Below, piece by piece: positions 1 to 9,524 of a stretch of 64,000 nucleotides of DNA; position 1 is the first letter of the stretch; each line of letters opens with the position of its first letter. The position numbers were made by a program, and so were the translations under genes. Under the pieces are notes generated by a model. The model saw only the letters and a program-made list of their open reading frames with translations, did no database searches and was not told where the DNA came from. Location of the stretch: the NCBI RefSeq assembly GCF_004343775.1, contig NZ_PTXL01000010.1:248001-312000 (forward strand), in the 5' to 3' direction. The stretch comes from Burkholderia sp. SRS-46. GTDB taxonomy: Bacteria; Pseudomonadota; Gammaproteobacteria; Burkholderiales; Burkholderiaceae.

Positions 1-1017
1 CGACGCCTCGGCCAGTGTCGGCGCGAGCCCGACACTGTAGAGAAAGCCGGGCGACAGATAACGAAGCATGTCGATTAGCGGCTGGCAGCCGGCGATGAAG
101 CCACCGCAGCCGGCCAACGTCTTGCTCATCGTGCCCATCCACAAGTCCACGTTGTAGGACGCGACGCCGCATTGCTCACGGATGCCCTTGCCGGTTGCGC
201 CGAGCACGCCGAGAGAATGCGCTTCGTCGACCATCAGGAACGCGCCATGACGCTCCTTCAATTCGACGAAGCGCCTCAGGTCCGGAAAGTCGCCGTCCAT
301 GCTGTACAGGCCTTCGATCGCGATCAGCACGTTCCGGTAGTCGCGACGCACCCGCGTCAGCAGTTCGTCGAGCGTCTGCCAGTCGTTGTGCGCAAAGCTC
401 AGACGCTTCGCGCCGCTCAGTTGCGCGCCCTGCACGATGCTGTTGTGCGCGAGCGCATCGTGAACGATCAGATCGCCCTGCCCGAACAGCGCGCCGATCA
501 CGGTCACGTTGGTCGCGTGGCCGCTCACGAACGCGACGCAATCGTCGACCTCGTAGAACGACGCAAGTGCCTGCTCGAGCGCGCGTTGCACCGGCCGCTC
601 GCCGGCGACCATACGGCTCGCCGATGCGGACGTGCCGTAGCGGTCGATGGCTGCCTTGGCACGCGCCGAGACGACCGCATCGCCTGAAAAGCCAAGATAG
701 TTGTAGTTGGCAAAATTCAGATATTCGCGCCCGCCGATGCGGGTCGTCGCGCCGGCAACGCCGTCGTGCACTCGAAAAAACGGCGAGTCGACGTGCAATT
801 TCTCGCCCATCTCGCGCATGATCCTGACCTGCTGATAGAGCGGCATCGCCTCGAATCGGCTGCGCGCCGACATCTGCTCCGGTGCAGCGTTAGGCACCGC
901 AGCGGCGCCGTCGGCCACCCGATCGAGCTGCCGCTTCAGCGCCTTTGCGGCCAGTTGCCGCCGAAGGTGCTCTCCCAGTCCCATCGTTTCGTACGCCCTT
1001 ATCTCGAACAAATCCAT
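1..1017 (-). CDS. wcbT: Alpha-oxoamine synthase (AONS/KBL/SPT-like), 3' end outside window
   Basis: Reading leftward from the ATG at 1017 the frame is open to the window edge (339 codons). The protein is a PLP-dependent alpha-oxoamine synthase, the family that condenses an acyl thioester with an amino acid and releases CO2 (8-amino-7-oxononanoate synthase, 2-amino-3-ketobutyrate ligase, serine palmitoyltransferase). Seen: the cofactor-stacking His in FVSGHATN, DEAHSLG, and the PLP-lysine motif TMSKTLAGCGG (Lys about 299). About 80 extra N-terminal residues precede the family core. The start lies one base after the stop of the LpxC-like gene, so it is the distal gene of the capsule operon. It corresponds to B. 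pseudomallei WcbT and rhizobial RkpG. Substrates are unknown; an acyl chain from the upstream polyketide synthase is an inference. Confidence 0.85.
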   Translation of the reverse strand, partial: MDLFEIRAYETMGLGEHLRRQLAAKALKRQLDRVADGAAAVPNAAPEQMSARSRFEAMPLYQQVRIMREMGEKLHVDSPFFRVHDGVAGATTRIGGREYLNFANYNYLGFSGDAVVSARAKAAIDRYGTSASASRMVAGERPVQRALEQALASFYEVDDCVAFVSGHATNVTVIGALFGQGDLIVHDALAHNSIVQGAQLSGAKRLSFAHNDWQTLDELLTRVRRDYRNVLIAIEGLYSMDGDFPDLRRFVELKERHGAFLMVDEAHSLGVLGATGKGIREQCGVASYNVDLWMGTMSKTLAGCGGFIAGCQPLIDMLRYLSPGFLYSVGLAPTLAEAS

Positions 1018-1018
1018 G

Positions 1019-1933
1019 TTATCCGGTGAACCCGGCCCACTCCCACGCCCCGGCGTCGGCCAGCAGCGCGTCTACCAGTCGAAAATTCATTTCGTGGCTG
1101 GGCCGCACCGCGCTGACTCGCGCGAGCAGTGGCGCGCCGGCAAGCGCGAGGTCGCCGACGAGATCGAGCACGCGATGCCGGACGAACTCATCCGGAAGCC
1201 GCATGCCGCCCAGCACGCGATTGCCGACGATCGACGCGGTACACGACGGCCGTGCGCCGCGCAGAATCGGCACCCCGCGCGCGTAGCCCGCGAGGATCGC
1301 GGGCACTGCCCATTTAACCCGCCCGTACGAGCGCGACGGTGCAATCTCGGCGGCGAACGCGGCGGGCGTCAGCACCCCCTCCCAATGCATGTCGCCGAAG
1401 CCGCGCAAGTCGTTGCGTACGCTCAGTTCGTAGCGCGGCGCGGGTTCGATCCGCATCTCGCGCCGCTGGTCGCCGACACCGCCCGAGACGACAATAGGCC
1501 GCAGCACCCGGATAAAGCGCTTCGGCACGGCGAGCGCGGCACGCCCGCCTGCACGAATCGCGTCGACCCATGGCTTGGCGCTGCCGTCGAGGATCGGTAC
1601 CTCCTCCGCGTCGAGCTCGACGATCGCGTAATCGATCTCGCAGGCAAGCAATGACGCGAGCAAATGCTCGACGGTGCGCACGCCAACTCCGTCCGCATTA
1701 CACAGCATGGTGCAGAGCGGCTGGGCACGCCGCAGCGCCGGGGCGGCGGCAAGCGTGGCTAGCGTGCGTCCACGCGCGATGCGACGAAACATGACGCCCG
1801 TCACCCCACTCTCGGGTTCTGCCGGCAGGATCCGCACGCCGACCCGCCGGCCCGTATGCAGCCCATGGCCGGTGATCGTCAGCTCGCGCGCGAGTGTGCC
1901 CTGGCTACCGGCCCAACCGACCGGCGCGCTCAC
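1019..1933 (-). CDS. wcbS: LpxC-like zinc deacetylase of the capsule operon
   Basis: A 304-residue protein of the LpxC family, the Zn amidases that deacetylate UDP-3-O-acyl-GlcNAc in lipid A synthesis. The catalytic set looks intact: the Glu-His pair in TVEH (E89, H90), the Zn ligands H253 and D257 in RHRVLDLVGD, and the C-terminal general acid H280 in SHEMNF. This copy sits inside a capsule operon rather than beside cell-division genes, and its start overlaps the PKS stop by 4 bases. It is therefore probably a second, specialised deacetylase acting on an N-acylated amino sugar or amino lipid. Equivalent by position to B. pseudomallei WcbS. The acyl-chain tunnel cannot be judged by eye. Confidence 0.85.
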   Translation of the reverse strand: MSAPVGWAGSQGTLARELTITGHGLHTGRRVGVRILPAEPESGVTGVMFRRIARGRTLATLAAAPALRRAQPLCTMLCNADGVGVRTVEHLLASLLACEIDYAIVELDAEEVPILDGSAKPWVDAIRAGGRAALAVPKRFIRVLRPIVVSGGVGDQRREMRIEPAPRYELSVRNDLRGFGDMHWEGVLTPAAFAAEIAPSRSYGRVKWAVPAILAGYARGVPILRGARPSCTASIVGNRVLGGMRLPDEFVRHRVLDLVGDLALAGAPLLARVSAVRPSHEMNFRLVDALLADAGAWEWAGFTG

Positions 1934-4900
1934 TGGACGGTCTCCGGCACGGTCGGCATCGCAGCAGGCGCTGCAGGCGCAACGTCGAGCAACGCCTGCG
2001 CGTCGCCGTCGAGCGCATGCTTTTCGGCGAGCGCGGCCACTGCCTCGTTCGTCACACCCTCCGCCGGCTCGCCGCCGCCGTCGGCCGAGGCGACGATCGA
2101 ATCGACGATACGGCCAGCCAGCGTCGTCACGGTCACGCCTTCGGCAATGGCCATCACCGACAACTTCACGTCGAATGCCTCCTCGACCGCAAGGCCGAGT
2201 TCCATGCCCATCAGCGAGTCCATCCCCATGTCGAGAACCGATCGATCGATGGCGATACGCTCCGGCGTCATGTGCAAGATGCGAGCGATCTGCCCCTGCA
2301 GCGTCTGGGCGACGAGCGCGACCGCGTTGTCGCGCATGAGCCCGAGCACGTCCTCGCGGAGCCGGCCGCCACCATCGCCCGTGTCACCGCCACCGGCGTG
2401 TATTTGCAGCAGCGCATAGCGCCGAGCCTTCGTCGCGGGCATCCCGCGCGCAACCGCGTGCCAGTCGAGGCGCGCCACGGCTTCGCCCGCCGCCCCGGTG
2501 ACGAGCACGTGCTCAAGCGCGACCATCGCCTCATCGGAGGTGATCGACGCGCCGCCGATGCGCGTCTGCAACGCCTCGCGCGTGTTCGCATGGCGAGCAA
2601 GGAAACCGACGTCCTCGACCGGCCCCCATGCCATAAACGTGCCGGGCAGGCCCGCCGCTCGACGGTGTTCGATGAGTGCTTCTAGGAAACTGTTGGCTGC
2701 GACGTAGTTCGACTGGCCGGGATTGCCGAGATAGGTCGTCGCCGACGAATAGACGACGAACCAGTCGACCTTCAGTGCGCGCGTCGCCCGATGCAGGTTC
2801 CACGCACCGGCCACCTTCGGAGCGAGCACCGCAGCGAAACGTGCGTCGTCTAGGTTACGCACGAGACCGTCGTCGATCGACATCGCCGAATGCAGCACGC
2901 CCTTGAGCGGCGTACCGCGCGCTGCGATTGCCGCGACCATCGCGTCGACCGCAGCCTCATTCGTGACGTCGCATGCCACAACGTCGACCGTCACCCCGAG
3001 CGTGTCACGCCAACGCACGGCTTCGTCCAGTGCGGCTCCCATGAGGATGCCTGAGCGGCTCGCAAGCGTCACGTGGCGCGCGCCGCGCTCGACCATCCAG
3101 CGCGCGCTCGCGAAACCGAGCCCGCCGGTGCCGCCGACGACCAGATAGGCACCGTGAGAATCGAGCACGAGTGGCCCCGGCGCTGCGACGCCGAGCTTGG
3201 GCGCCGGCGTGCCGGACGGATAGATGACGAGCACCTTGCCGATCTGGCGCGCCTGCTGCATGTAGCGGAACGCACCCTCCGCCCGCTCGGCGGGAAACAC
3301 ACGGTATGGCAGCGGATGCAGCGCGCCGGCGGCGAACAGTTTCATCACCTCGCCGAACACGCGCGCCGTCAGCTCCGGCAATGCGCCCATCAACTGATCC
3401 GCGTCGATACCGAAGTAGCTGATGTTGTTACGGAACGGCCGCAGGCCGATATGGCTGTTCTCGTAGAAATCCCGTTTGCCCAGTTCGAGGAAGCGGCCGA
3501 ACGGACGTAACGTGTCGATGCTGCGCACCATCGCCTCGCCCGCGAGCGAGTTGAGCACGACGTCGACGCCCGCCCCCGCCGTCATCGCGCGGATCTCGTC
3601 CGCGAACGCCAGGCTGCGCGAATCGAGCACATGATCGGCGCCTAGCAGGCGCACGAACTCGCGCTTCTCGTCGCTGCCGGCCGTTGCAAACACTTCGGCG
3701 CCAAAATGGCGCGCGAGCTGGATCGCCGCGATCCCGACGCCGCCCGCGCCGCCGTGCACGAGCACTCGTTCGCCGCGGCGCAGACGCGCCAGCTCAACGA
3801 GCGCGTAGTACGCGGTAAAGAACGCGGTCGGCACGGTCGCGGCTTCCTCGAACGAGAGCCGCTCCGGCTTGTGCGCAATCGCCGCCACACAGGTTGTCAC
3901 ACGCGCCGCAAACGACGCCGGAGCAAAGCCGAGCACTGCGTCGCCCGGCACGAAACCCGTCACGTCGGCGCCAACGCGCACGACACGCCCCGACAGTTCC
4001 ATGCCGATCGTGGCTCCCGCGAAACCGGTTTCCACGGCCTCGTCGGACAGCAGGCCCATCGCGTACATCACGTCGCGGAAATTCAGGCCGGTCGCCGCGG
4101 GTTCGATCTCGATCTCGTCGGCGGCAAGCGCTCGCTCAGGCAACGCGAACCACTCGAGATGGCGCAGCGAACCCGGCGCGTCGAATGCGAGCACTGCGGG
4201 TTGCGCGACAGTACGCACATTGCGGGCCGCCACACTCGCGGCCGTCAGCATGCGCGGCACCAGCCGGCCACGCGCCGACAACACGACTTCCTCCTCCAGC
4301 GCCGCACCCGTCAGCTCGCGCACCAGTGCATCGAGCAACACGTCGGCGCGAGGATCGACGTCGATCATGCGGCACGCCAGCTCTGGATGCTCGTTTGCCA
4401 GCACCCGGCCGAGGCCCCATAGCGTCGCATGCTCCGGATGCGCGTTCGCCGCACCAGCGAACGGCGCGCCACCACGTGTGACGACAGTCAGCCGCACTGC
4501 CGCGCACGCCTGCGCGTCGAACAGGCGTACGAGCGCTGCGAGCGCGATTGCGCCAGACTGTTGCGCCGCGAGCAGCTGTGCGCCGGTCGTCGCGTCGTCG
4601 AGCGCCGTCTCCGGTGCGCAAAACACGACGTGATGCGGCTGCGCGTCCGGCAACGCAGCGATTGCATCAGCAGCGCACGCAATCTCGCATGCGTCGGCCG
4701 GGTAGCCCGCGCCCACCAGCGCAGCGGCAAGCCGCGCGCCAAACGCGCCGGATTCCGACGCATGCAGAACGAGCCATCGCTCGGTGCGCGCGAGTGCATC
4801 GAAGCCGTCCGCGGCGTTGTCGACCGCAGACGTCGTCGGATTGCGCGCAATGACGAGCGCCGGCGCACCTTCGAGATCGAGCGATTGCTCCGCGTGACGC

Positions 4901-7900
4901 GCGACGTCGCCAAAGCCGGCGCCGGCAACCGCCGCGCCGAGATCGGCAGGTATCGGCGACGGCAATCCAACGGCGTCGGCAGTTGCGGCCTGCAAGCCGA
5001 ACACGATATCCGCGAAGCGGCCACGGCGCGGCTCGGCGAGCAACAAGAGCCCGCCCGGCGCGAGCCACGAACGGATCGCAGACAGCGCATCGAGCGGATC
5101 CGGGCGACCGCTCAATCCGCGATTGACGACAACCACGTCGTAGGGTCCCGCGTCGTCACCCGACAGTGCGAGTCGCTCGCCTGGCTGCAGCGTTACCGTG
5201 CGCATGCCCGCCAGTGCTTCAGCCTCGAATCCCGGCAGCTGACCCGCCGTCGCAGCAATCGCGTAATCGCAGCGCGCGGCCGGCAGATGCACGCCCAGCG
5301 GCTGCAGAACGTCGCCGTCGGTCGCATTCAGCTCGAGCACGCGAAGCCGGCGCGTCGGACGCCAAGCGTCGAGCGTCTTCTCGACGCCCGCCTTCAGCAG
5401 CGCATGCGTATGGCTCCACGTCGGCGACGCAGCAAAGAAATGCTCGACCAGACCGTGCCCCGTCGGCGACAACACACGTACAGGATCATTCACGCCGGTC
5501 AATACGTCGGGCAGCGCAGCGCCGCATTGTGCAAGCAGCGTCAGTTCGGCGACATGTCCGGGAGATACGGCAAGCAGCCCGCGCCACAGCTCGTCGAGCG
5601 GCGGTAGGGCTGCGCAAGCACCATCGACGCGCGCGAGACGGCCGCTGTCGCGACGTGCGAGACCGTCCTCGACCAGCATGTCCGCGAGCCGCTCCGCAAG
5701 CGCAGCATGTGCCGACGCAGGCTGCCACGCAGCGTCGAATGCGCCGAGCGCATCGAATGCGCGCAGCGCGTACAGGCTTGCAAGCACGTCGAGCAGCGGC
5801 AAGATTTCGGTCAGATGCCGCTCGCGCTGGCTGCCGTTCTCGACCGCCGCGAGCCGGGCCACCGCCTGCTCGAGCAGCACGCCGGGCGCGGGCAAGCTCG
5901 CCGCGTCGCAATCGCCCGGCAGCGGCGTCTCCTCGAGCGTGTAGACGAAGTGCGCCGGCGGGCTATGTCGGCGGCCAACGAGATCCACGCGCCGGAACCG
6001 GCAGCCGCCAAGCCGCGCGACGATCTCACCTCGTGCGTCGAGAAACTCGAAGGTCGCGACGATCGAGTGCGGGCTGCGCCGGTCGATACGTGCCAGCACG
6101 CGTGTGACTGTGTCGCCGCGCAGGTAGTCGACGCGGCCGATCTGAACCGGCACGTAAGCTGGATGCTCGCCATCACGCGCATGCGTGGCGAGCAATGCGA
6201 ACAATGGATGAAAGCCGCTGTCCATCAACCCCGGATGCAGCAGGTAGGCAGCGAGCGAGCGAGCATCGCAGCATACTGCCGGCGCGACGACGTCGGCCAG
6301 CGCCGCATCTTCGGCGATCCGCACCGTGCTGACCCAGCGGAACGCCGGACCGTAACTGAGACCGATCGCCGCGGTGCCTGCATATAGCACGTCGCCGCTC
6401 ATCGCCGGCAGCGCGACGAACGCGTCGAGCGTCGTCGCCGGAACGATGCTGGCCGCGTCGAGCGTGTTGCCGCTGGCCAGCATCCGACCCGTCACGTTGA
6501 GCGTCCATACACCGTCGGACATACGGTCGCGCGTCTCGATCGCGAAGGTCGCCGTGCGGGGCTCAATCACGAGCCGGAACTGCTTCGACTGCTGTGCTTG
6601 AAACACGACCGGCGCGCGAATCTCGAGGTTCTCCAGCGCGACGTCCGACGTTTCGAAATACGCGCGCGCGGCAGCCAGAGCCATCTCCACGTAGCCTGCG
6701 CCCGGGAACGCGACGCCGCCATCGACGACGTGATCGGCCAGCAACGGCAGCTTCGCCGGATCGAGCTGGTTCTCCCACGCGAACGCATGTTCGTGCAGGC
6801 GATAGCCCAGAAGCGGATGTTCGCGGCGGCGGTTCACGAGACCGTAGCCGTCGGCGGTCGGCGTCAGCCAATAGCGCTCGTGCTGCCACGGATAGGTCGG
6901 CAGCGCGACATACGATGCGCCCGGTGCGAAACGCTCAGGATCGACGGCGGCGCCGTGCGCGACCGCCGCAAGAATCGCGTGCTGCAGCATCGCCGCGCTG
7001 CCATGGTCGCGCTTGAGCGTCGGCAGCGACACGCCGGCCGCGTTCGCCGAAGCGAGCGTCTGCTTCACGTACGTGCGCAGGATCGAGTGCGGCGACACCT
7101 CGACGAACAGGCGCACGCCGTCCGTGATCAGTTGCGCGATGCCGGTGCCGAAACGCACCGGCTCGCGGATGTTGCGCCACCAGTAACGAGCGTCCAGTTC
7201 GCTTCCCGACAGCGCGCCGCCTGTCACGGTCGACACGAGGCCGCTGGTGCCCGGCTGCGGCCGGATGCCGGCCAGCTCGGCGAGCACGACAGGCTCGATC
7301 CGGTCCATGTGCCTGCTGTGGAACGCGTAGTCGAGGTCCAGCATCTGGAAGAGCTTGCTGCTGCCACGCAGCGACGCCTCGAACGCCTGCAGCCCCTGCA
7401 GCGAGCCCGCGAGCGTCACGGAGTCCGGGCTGTTGACACCCGCGATCTCGACAAGCTGCGCAAGCCCGTGGTGCGCGATCAGTTCGCGCGCCGCGTCCTC
7501 GCCGAGACCCACTGCCGCCATCCGGCCACTGCCGCGCGTCATCGCTTGCGCGCGGCTGCGAATCTTGATTACGCGCACCGCGTCGGCAAGCGACAGCGCG
7601 CCCGTCACCCATGCTGCGGCGACTTCGCCGACGCTGTGCCCGATCGCGGCGTCGTAGCGCATGCCGCGCGCGTCGATCACGCGCGTCATGCCGACCTGGA
7701 TCGCAAACAGCAATGGCTGGGCGTTTTCGGTCGCAGCGAGCCACTCGGCGCTCGCGCCTTCGCGCATCACGTCGACGAGCGACGGGCTGCCGCCCGTACA
7801 CCATAGCGCGTCGACCTCGTCGAGCGCCGCGCGAAACACCGCATCCTCTTCGTACAACTGCTTGCCCATCCCGGCCCACTGGGAACCATTGCCGGAGAAC

Positions 7901-9513
7901 ACGAGCGCGGTGCGCACGGCGTCTGCGGGCGCGTCGCCCGTCACCACGCAAACGGGCAGTGCGTCCTGCGACGGTTCCGCCAGAGCAGCGAGGGCTGCTC
8001 GCCCTTCGGCGACGTCGGCCGGCGCGACGATCATGCGATGTTCGAGCCATTGGCGGCGACGCGTGGCCGCCGCTGCGAGCGCTTGCCAGTCTCCGTCGTC
8101 GCAGAGCGCCGCCAGATAGCGACCGGCGAGTGCGGCGAGCGCCTTCACGCTGCGTGCTGTCAGCACGAGCGGCGACGGGGCGGCGGGCATTGCAGCCGAC
8201 GCGCCTGGCGCGGCAGCAGGATTCGGCGCTTCCGTCAGCACCACGTGCGCATTGGTACCACCGAAGCCAAACGAATTGACACCCACGGTCAGCGGTGCGT
8301 CGCGCCCATCGAGCGTCGTGTAGCGATCGACCACGCGCAGGCGACCGCCGTCGAAATCGATGTTCGGGTTCGGCGTCACGAAGTGCAGCGAGCGGGGCAC
8401 CGCACGGTGCTTCAGGCACAGCACGGCCTTCACCAGGCCGGCCATCCCGGACGCCGTCTCCAGGTGCCCGATGTTGGTTTTGACCGAACCGATGAGGAGC
8501 GGTTGGTCGGCGGGGCGCCCTGCCGATACGACGTCGATCAGCGCGCGCGCCTCGATCGGATCACCGACCGCGGTGCCAGTACCATGTGCTTCGAGATATG
8601 CAAGCGAACGCGGCTCGATGCCCGCGCGCTCGTAGACACTTCGGAGCAGCGTCGTCTGTGCATCCAGGCCAGGCACGCTGATGCCGCCAGGTGAATGACC
8701 GACGGAGTTCACGCCGGAGCCGGCGATCACCGCGTGAATCGTGTCGCCGTCGGCAAGCGCGCAATCGAGCGGCTTGAGCAGCACGAACGCCCCGCCCTCC
8801 GAACGGACATAGCCGTCGCCCGTCGCATCGAACGCGCTGCAGCGGCCGCGCGGGGACAGCATCGACGCCTTCGAGAAGCTGACGAAGCCGAACGGATGCA
8901 GCAGCAGGTTGACGCCGCCCGCGAGCGCCATGTCGGTCTCGCCAGATTGGAGCGACTGAACGGCTTGATGCAGCGCGACGAGCGACGACGAGCATGCGGT
9001 ATCGACCGACATGCTCGGTCCGCGCAGGTCGAACAGGTAGGACACGCGGTTCGACGCGATGCTCAGGGTGTTGCCGGTAGCCGAATACGGATCGATCACA
9101 TTCAGGTCGTCCATGTTGCGGTTGCCGTAATCCATGCTCGCTGCGCCGACGAAAACGCCACAGTTGCTGCCGCGCATGTCGGTCGGACGCACGCCGGCAT
9201 CCTCGAAGGCTTCCCACGCGAGTTCTAGCAGCAGGCGCTGTTGCGGGTCCATCTGCGTCGCTTCGCGCGGCGAAATGCCGAAGAACGCGGCGTCGAAGCC
9301 GGCGACGTCATCGAGTACACCCGCGGCGAACGTGTAGCTCTTGCCCGGTTCGCGTTTTGACGGATGCTGGTAGAAGTCGGTGCCGAAGCGGCTCACGGGG
9401 ACTTCCGTGACGGCATCACGCTCATCAAGCAGCAGGCGCCAGAAATCATCGACTCCTTCAACGCCGCCGGGAAATCGGCAAGCCATCCCGATAATTGCTA
9501 TCTCTTTACTCAT
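1930..9513 (-). CDS. wcbR: Single-module reducing polyketide/fatty acid synthase
   Basis: Multidomain type I synthase of 2527 residues when started at the ATG at 9513 (MSKEIAIIGMA), where a GGAG overlaps the preceding stop; an in-frame ATG at 9540 has no visible RBS. Domain order: KS (about 1-430; Cys174 in DTACSSS, His310, His350), AT (535-850; Ser627 in GHSVGE, AFHS at about 731 as in malonyl-specific ATs), DH (900-1180; HVVDGGVAFP, His928, and DSGFH), a methyltransferase-like region (1370-1560) with a degenerate SAM motif, ER (1730-2045; GGAGGVG), KR (2110-2300; GGTGGLG, NYVAANS) and ACP (Ser about 2431 in GMDSLM). There is no thioesterase, so the saturated chain must be handed to another enzyme; the oxoamine synthase two genes downstream is the obvious candidate. 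Equivalent to WcbR/RkpA, required for capsule in relatives. Confidence 0.93.
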   Translation of the reverse strand: MSKEIAIIGMACRFPGGVEGVDDFWRLLLDERDAVTEVPVSRFGTDFYQHPSKREPGKSYTFAAGVLDDVAGFDAAFFGISPREATQMDPQQRLLLELAWEAFEDAGVRPTDMRGSNCGVFVGAASMDYGNRNMDDLNVIDPYSATGNTLSIASNRVSYLFDLRGPSMSVDTACSSSLVALHQAVQSLQSGETDMALAGGVNLLLHPFGFVSFSKASMLSPRGRCSAFDATGDGYVRSEGGAFVLLKPLDCALADGDTIHAVIAGSGVNSVGHSPGGISVPGLDAQTTLLRSVYERAGIEPRSLAYLEAHGTGTAVGDPIEARALIDVVSAGRPADQPLLIGSVKTNIGHLETASGMAGLVKAVLCLKHRAVPRSLHFVTPNPNIDFDGGRLRVVDRYTTLDGRDAPLTVGVNSFGFGGTNAHVVLTEAPNPAAAPGASAAMPAAPSPLVLTARSVKALAALAGRYLAALCDDGDWQALAAAATRRRQWLEHRMIVAPADVAEGRAALAALAEPSQDALPVCVVTGDAPADAVRTALVFSGNGSQWAGMGKQLYEEDAVFRAALDEVDALWCTGGSPSLVDVMREGASAEWLAATENAQPLLFAIQVGMTRVIDARGMRYDAAIGHSVGEVAAAWVTGALSLADAVRVIKIRSRAQAMTRGSGRMAAVGLGEDAARELIAHHGLAQLVEIAGVNSPDSVTLAGSLQGLQAFEASLRGSSKLFQMLDLDYAFHSRHMDRIEPVVLAELAGIRPQPGTSGLVSTVTGGALSGSELDARYWWRNIREPVRFGTGIAQLITDGVRLFVEVSPHSILRTYVKQTLASANAAGVSLPTLKRDHGSAAMLQHAILAAVAHGAAVDPERFAPGASYVALPTYPWQHERYWLTPTADGYGLVNRRREHPLLGYRLHEHAFAWENQLDPAKLPLLADHVVDGGVAFPGAGYVEMALAAARAYFETSDVALENLEIRAPVVFQAQQSKQFRLVIEPRTATFAIETRDRMSDGVWTLNVTGRMLASGNTLDAASIVPATTLDAFVALPAMSGDVLYAGTAAIGLSYGPAFRWVSTVRIAEDAALADVVAPAVCCDARSLAAYLLHPGLMDSGFHPLFALLATHARDGEHPAYVPVQIGRVDYLRGDTVTRVLARIDRRSPHSIVATFEFLDARGEIVARLGGCRFRRVDLVGRRHSPPAHFVYTLEETPLPGDCDAASLPAPGVLLEQAVARLAAVENGSQRERHLTEILPLLDVLASLYALRAFDALGAFDAAWQPASAHAALAERLADMLVEDGLARRDSGRLARVDGACAALPPLDELWRGLLAVSPGHVAELTLLAQCGAALPDVLTGVNDPVRVLSPTGHGLVEHFFAASPTWSHTHALLKAGVEKTLDAWRPTRRLRVLELNATDGDVLQPLGVHLPAARCDYAIAATAGQLPGFEAEALAGMRTVTLQPGERLALSGDDAGPYDVVVVNRGLSGRPDPLDALSAIRSWLAPGGLLLLAEPRRGRFADIVFGLQAATADAVGLPSPIPADLGAAVAGAGFGDVARHAEQSLDLEGAPALVIARNPTTSAVDNAADGFDALARTERWLVLHASESGAFGARLAAALVGAGYPADACEIACAADAIAALPDAQPHHVVFCAPETALDDATTGAQLLAAQQSGAIALAALVRLFDAQACAAVRLTVVTRGGAPFAGAANAHPEHATLWGLGRVLANEHPELACRMIDVDPRADVLLDALVRELTGAALEEEVVLSARGRLVPRMLTAASVAARNVRTVAQPAVLAFDAPGSLRHLEWFALPERALAADEIEIEPAATGLNFRDVMYAMGLLSDEAVETGFAGATIGMELSGRVVRVGADVTGFVPGDAVLGFAPASFAARVTTCVAAIAHKPERLSFEEAATVPTAFFTAYYALVELARLRRGERVLVHGGAGGVGIAAIQLARHFGAEVFATAGSDEKREFVRLLGADHVLDSRSLAFADEIRAMTAGAGVDVVLNSLAGEAMVRSIDTLRPFGRFLELGKRDFYENSHIGLRPFRNNISYFGIDADQLMGALPELTARVFGEVMKLFAAGALHPLPYRVFPAERAEGAFRYMQQARQIGKVLVIYPSGTPAPKLGVAAPGPLVLDSHGAYLVVGGTGGLGFASARWMVERGARHVTLASRSGILMGAALDEAVRWRDTLGVTVDVVACDVTNEAAVDAMVAAIAARGTPLKGVLHSAMSIDDGLVRNLDDARFAAVLAPKVAGAWNLHRATRALKVDWFVVYSSATTYLGNPGQSNYVAANSFLEALIEHRRAAGLPGTFMAWGPVEDVGFLARHANTREALQTRIGGASITSDEAMVALEHVLVTGAAGEAVARLDWHAVARGMPATKARRYALLQIHAGGGDTGDGGGRLREDVLGLMRDNAVALVAQTLQGQIARILHMTPERIAIDRSVLDMGMDSLMGMELGLAVEEAFDVKLSVMAIAEGVTVTTLAGRIVDSIVASADGGGEPAEGVTNEAVAALAEKHALDGDAQALLDVAPAAPAAMPTVPETVQ

Positions 9514-9524
9514 CGTAATGTCAT

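Noticed and set aside
3706-4422. Long plus-strand frames opposite the PKS (also 4429-5607, 6598-7806)
   Set aside because: Arg- and His-rich translations without motifs; antisense shadows of high-GC coding DNA.
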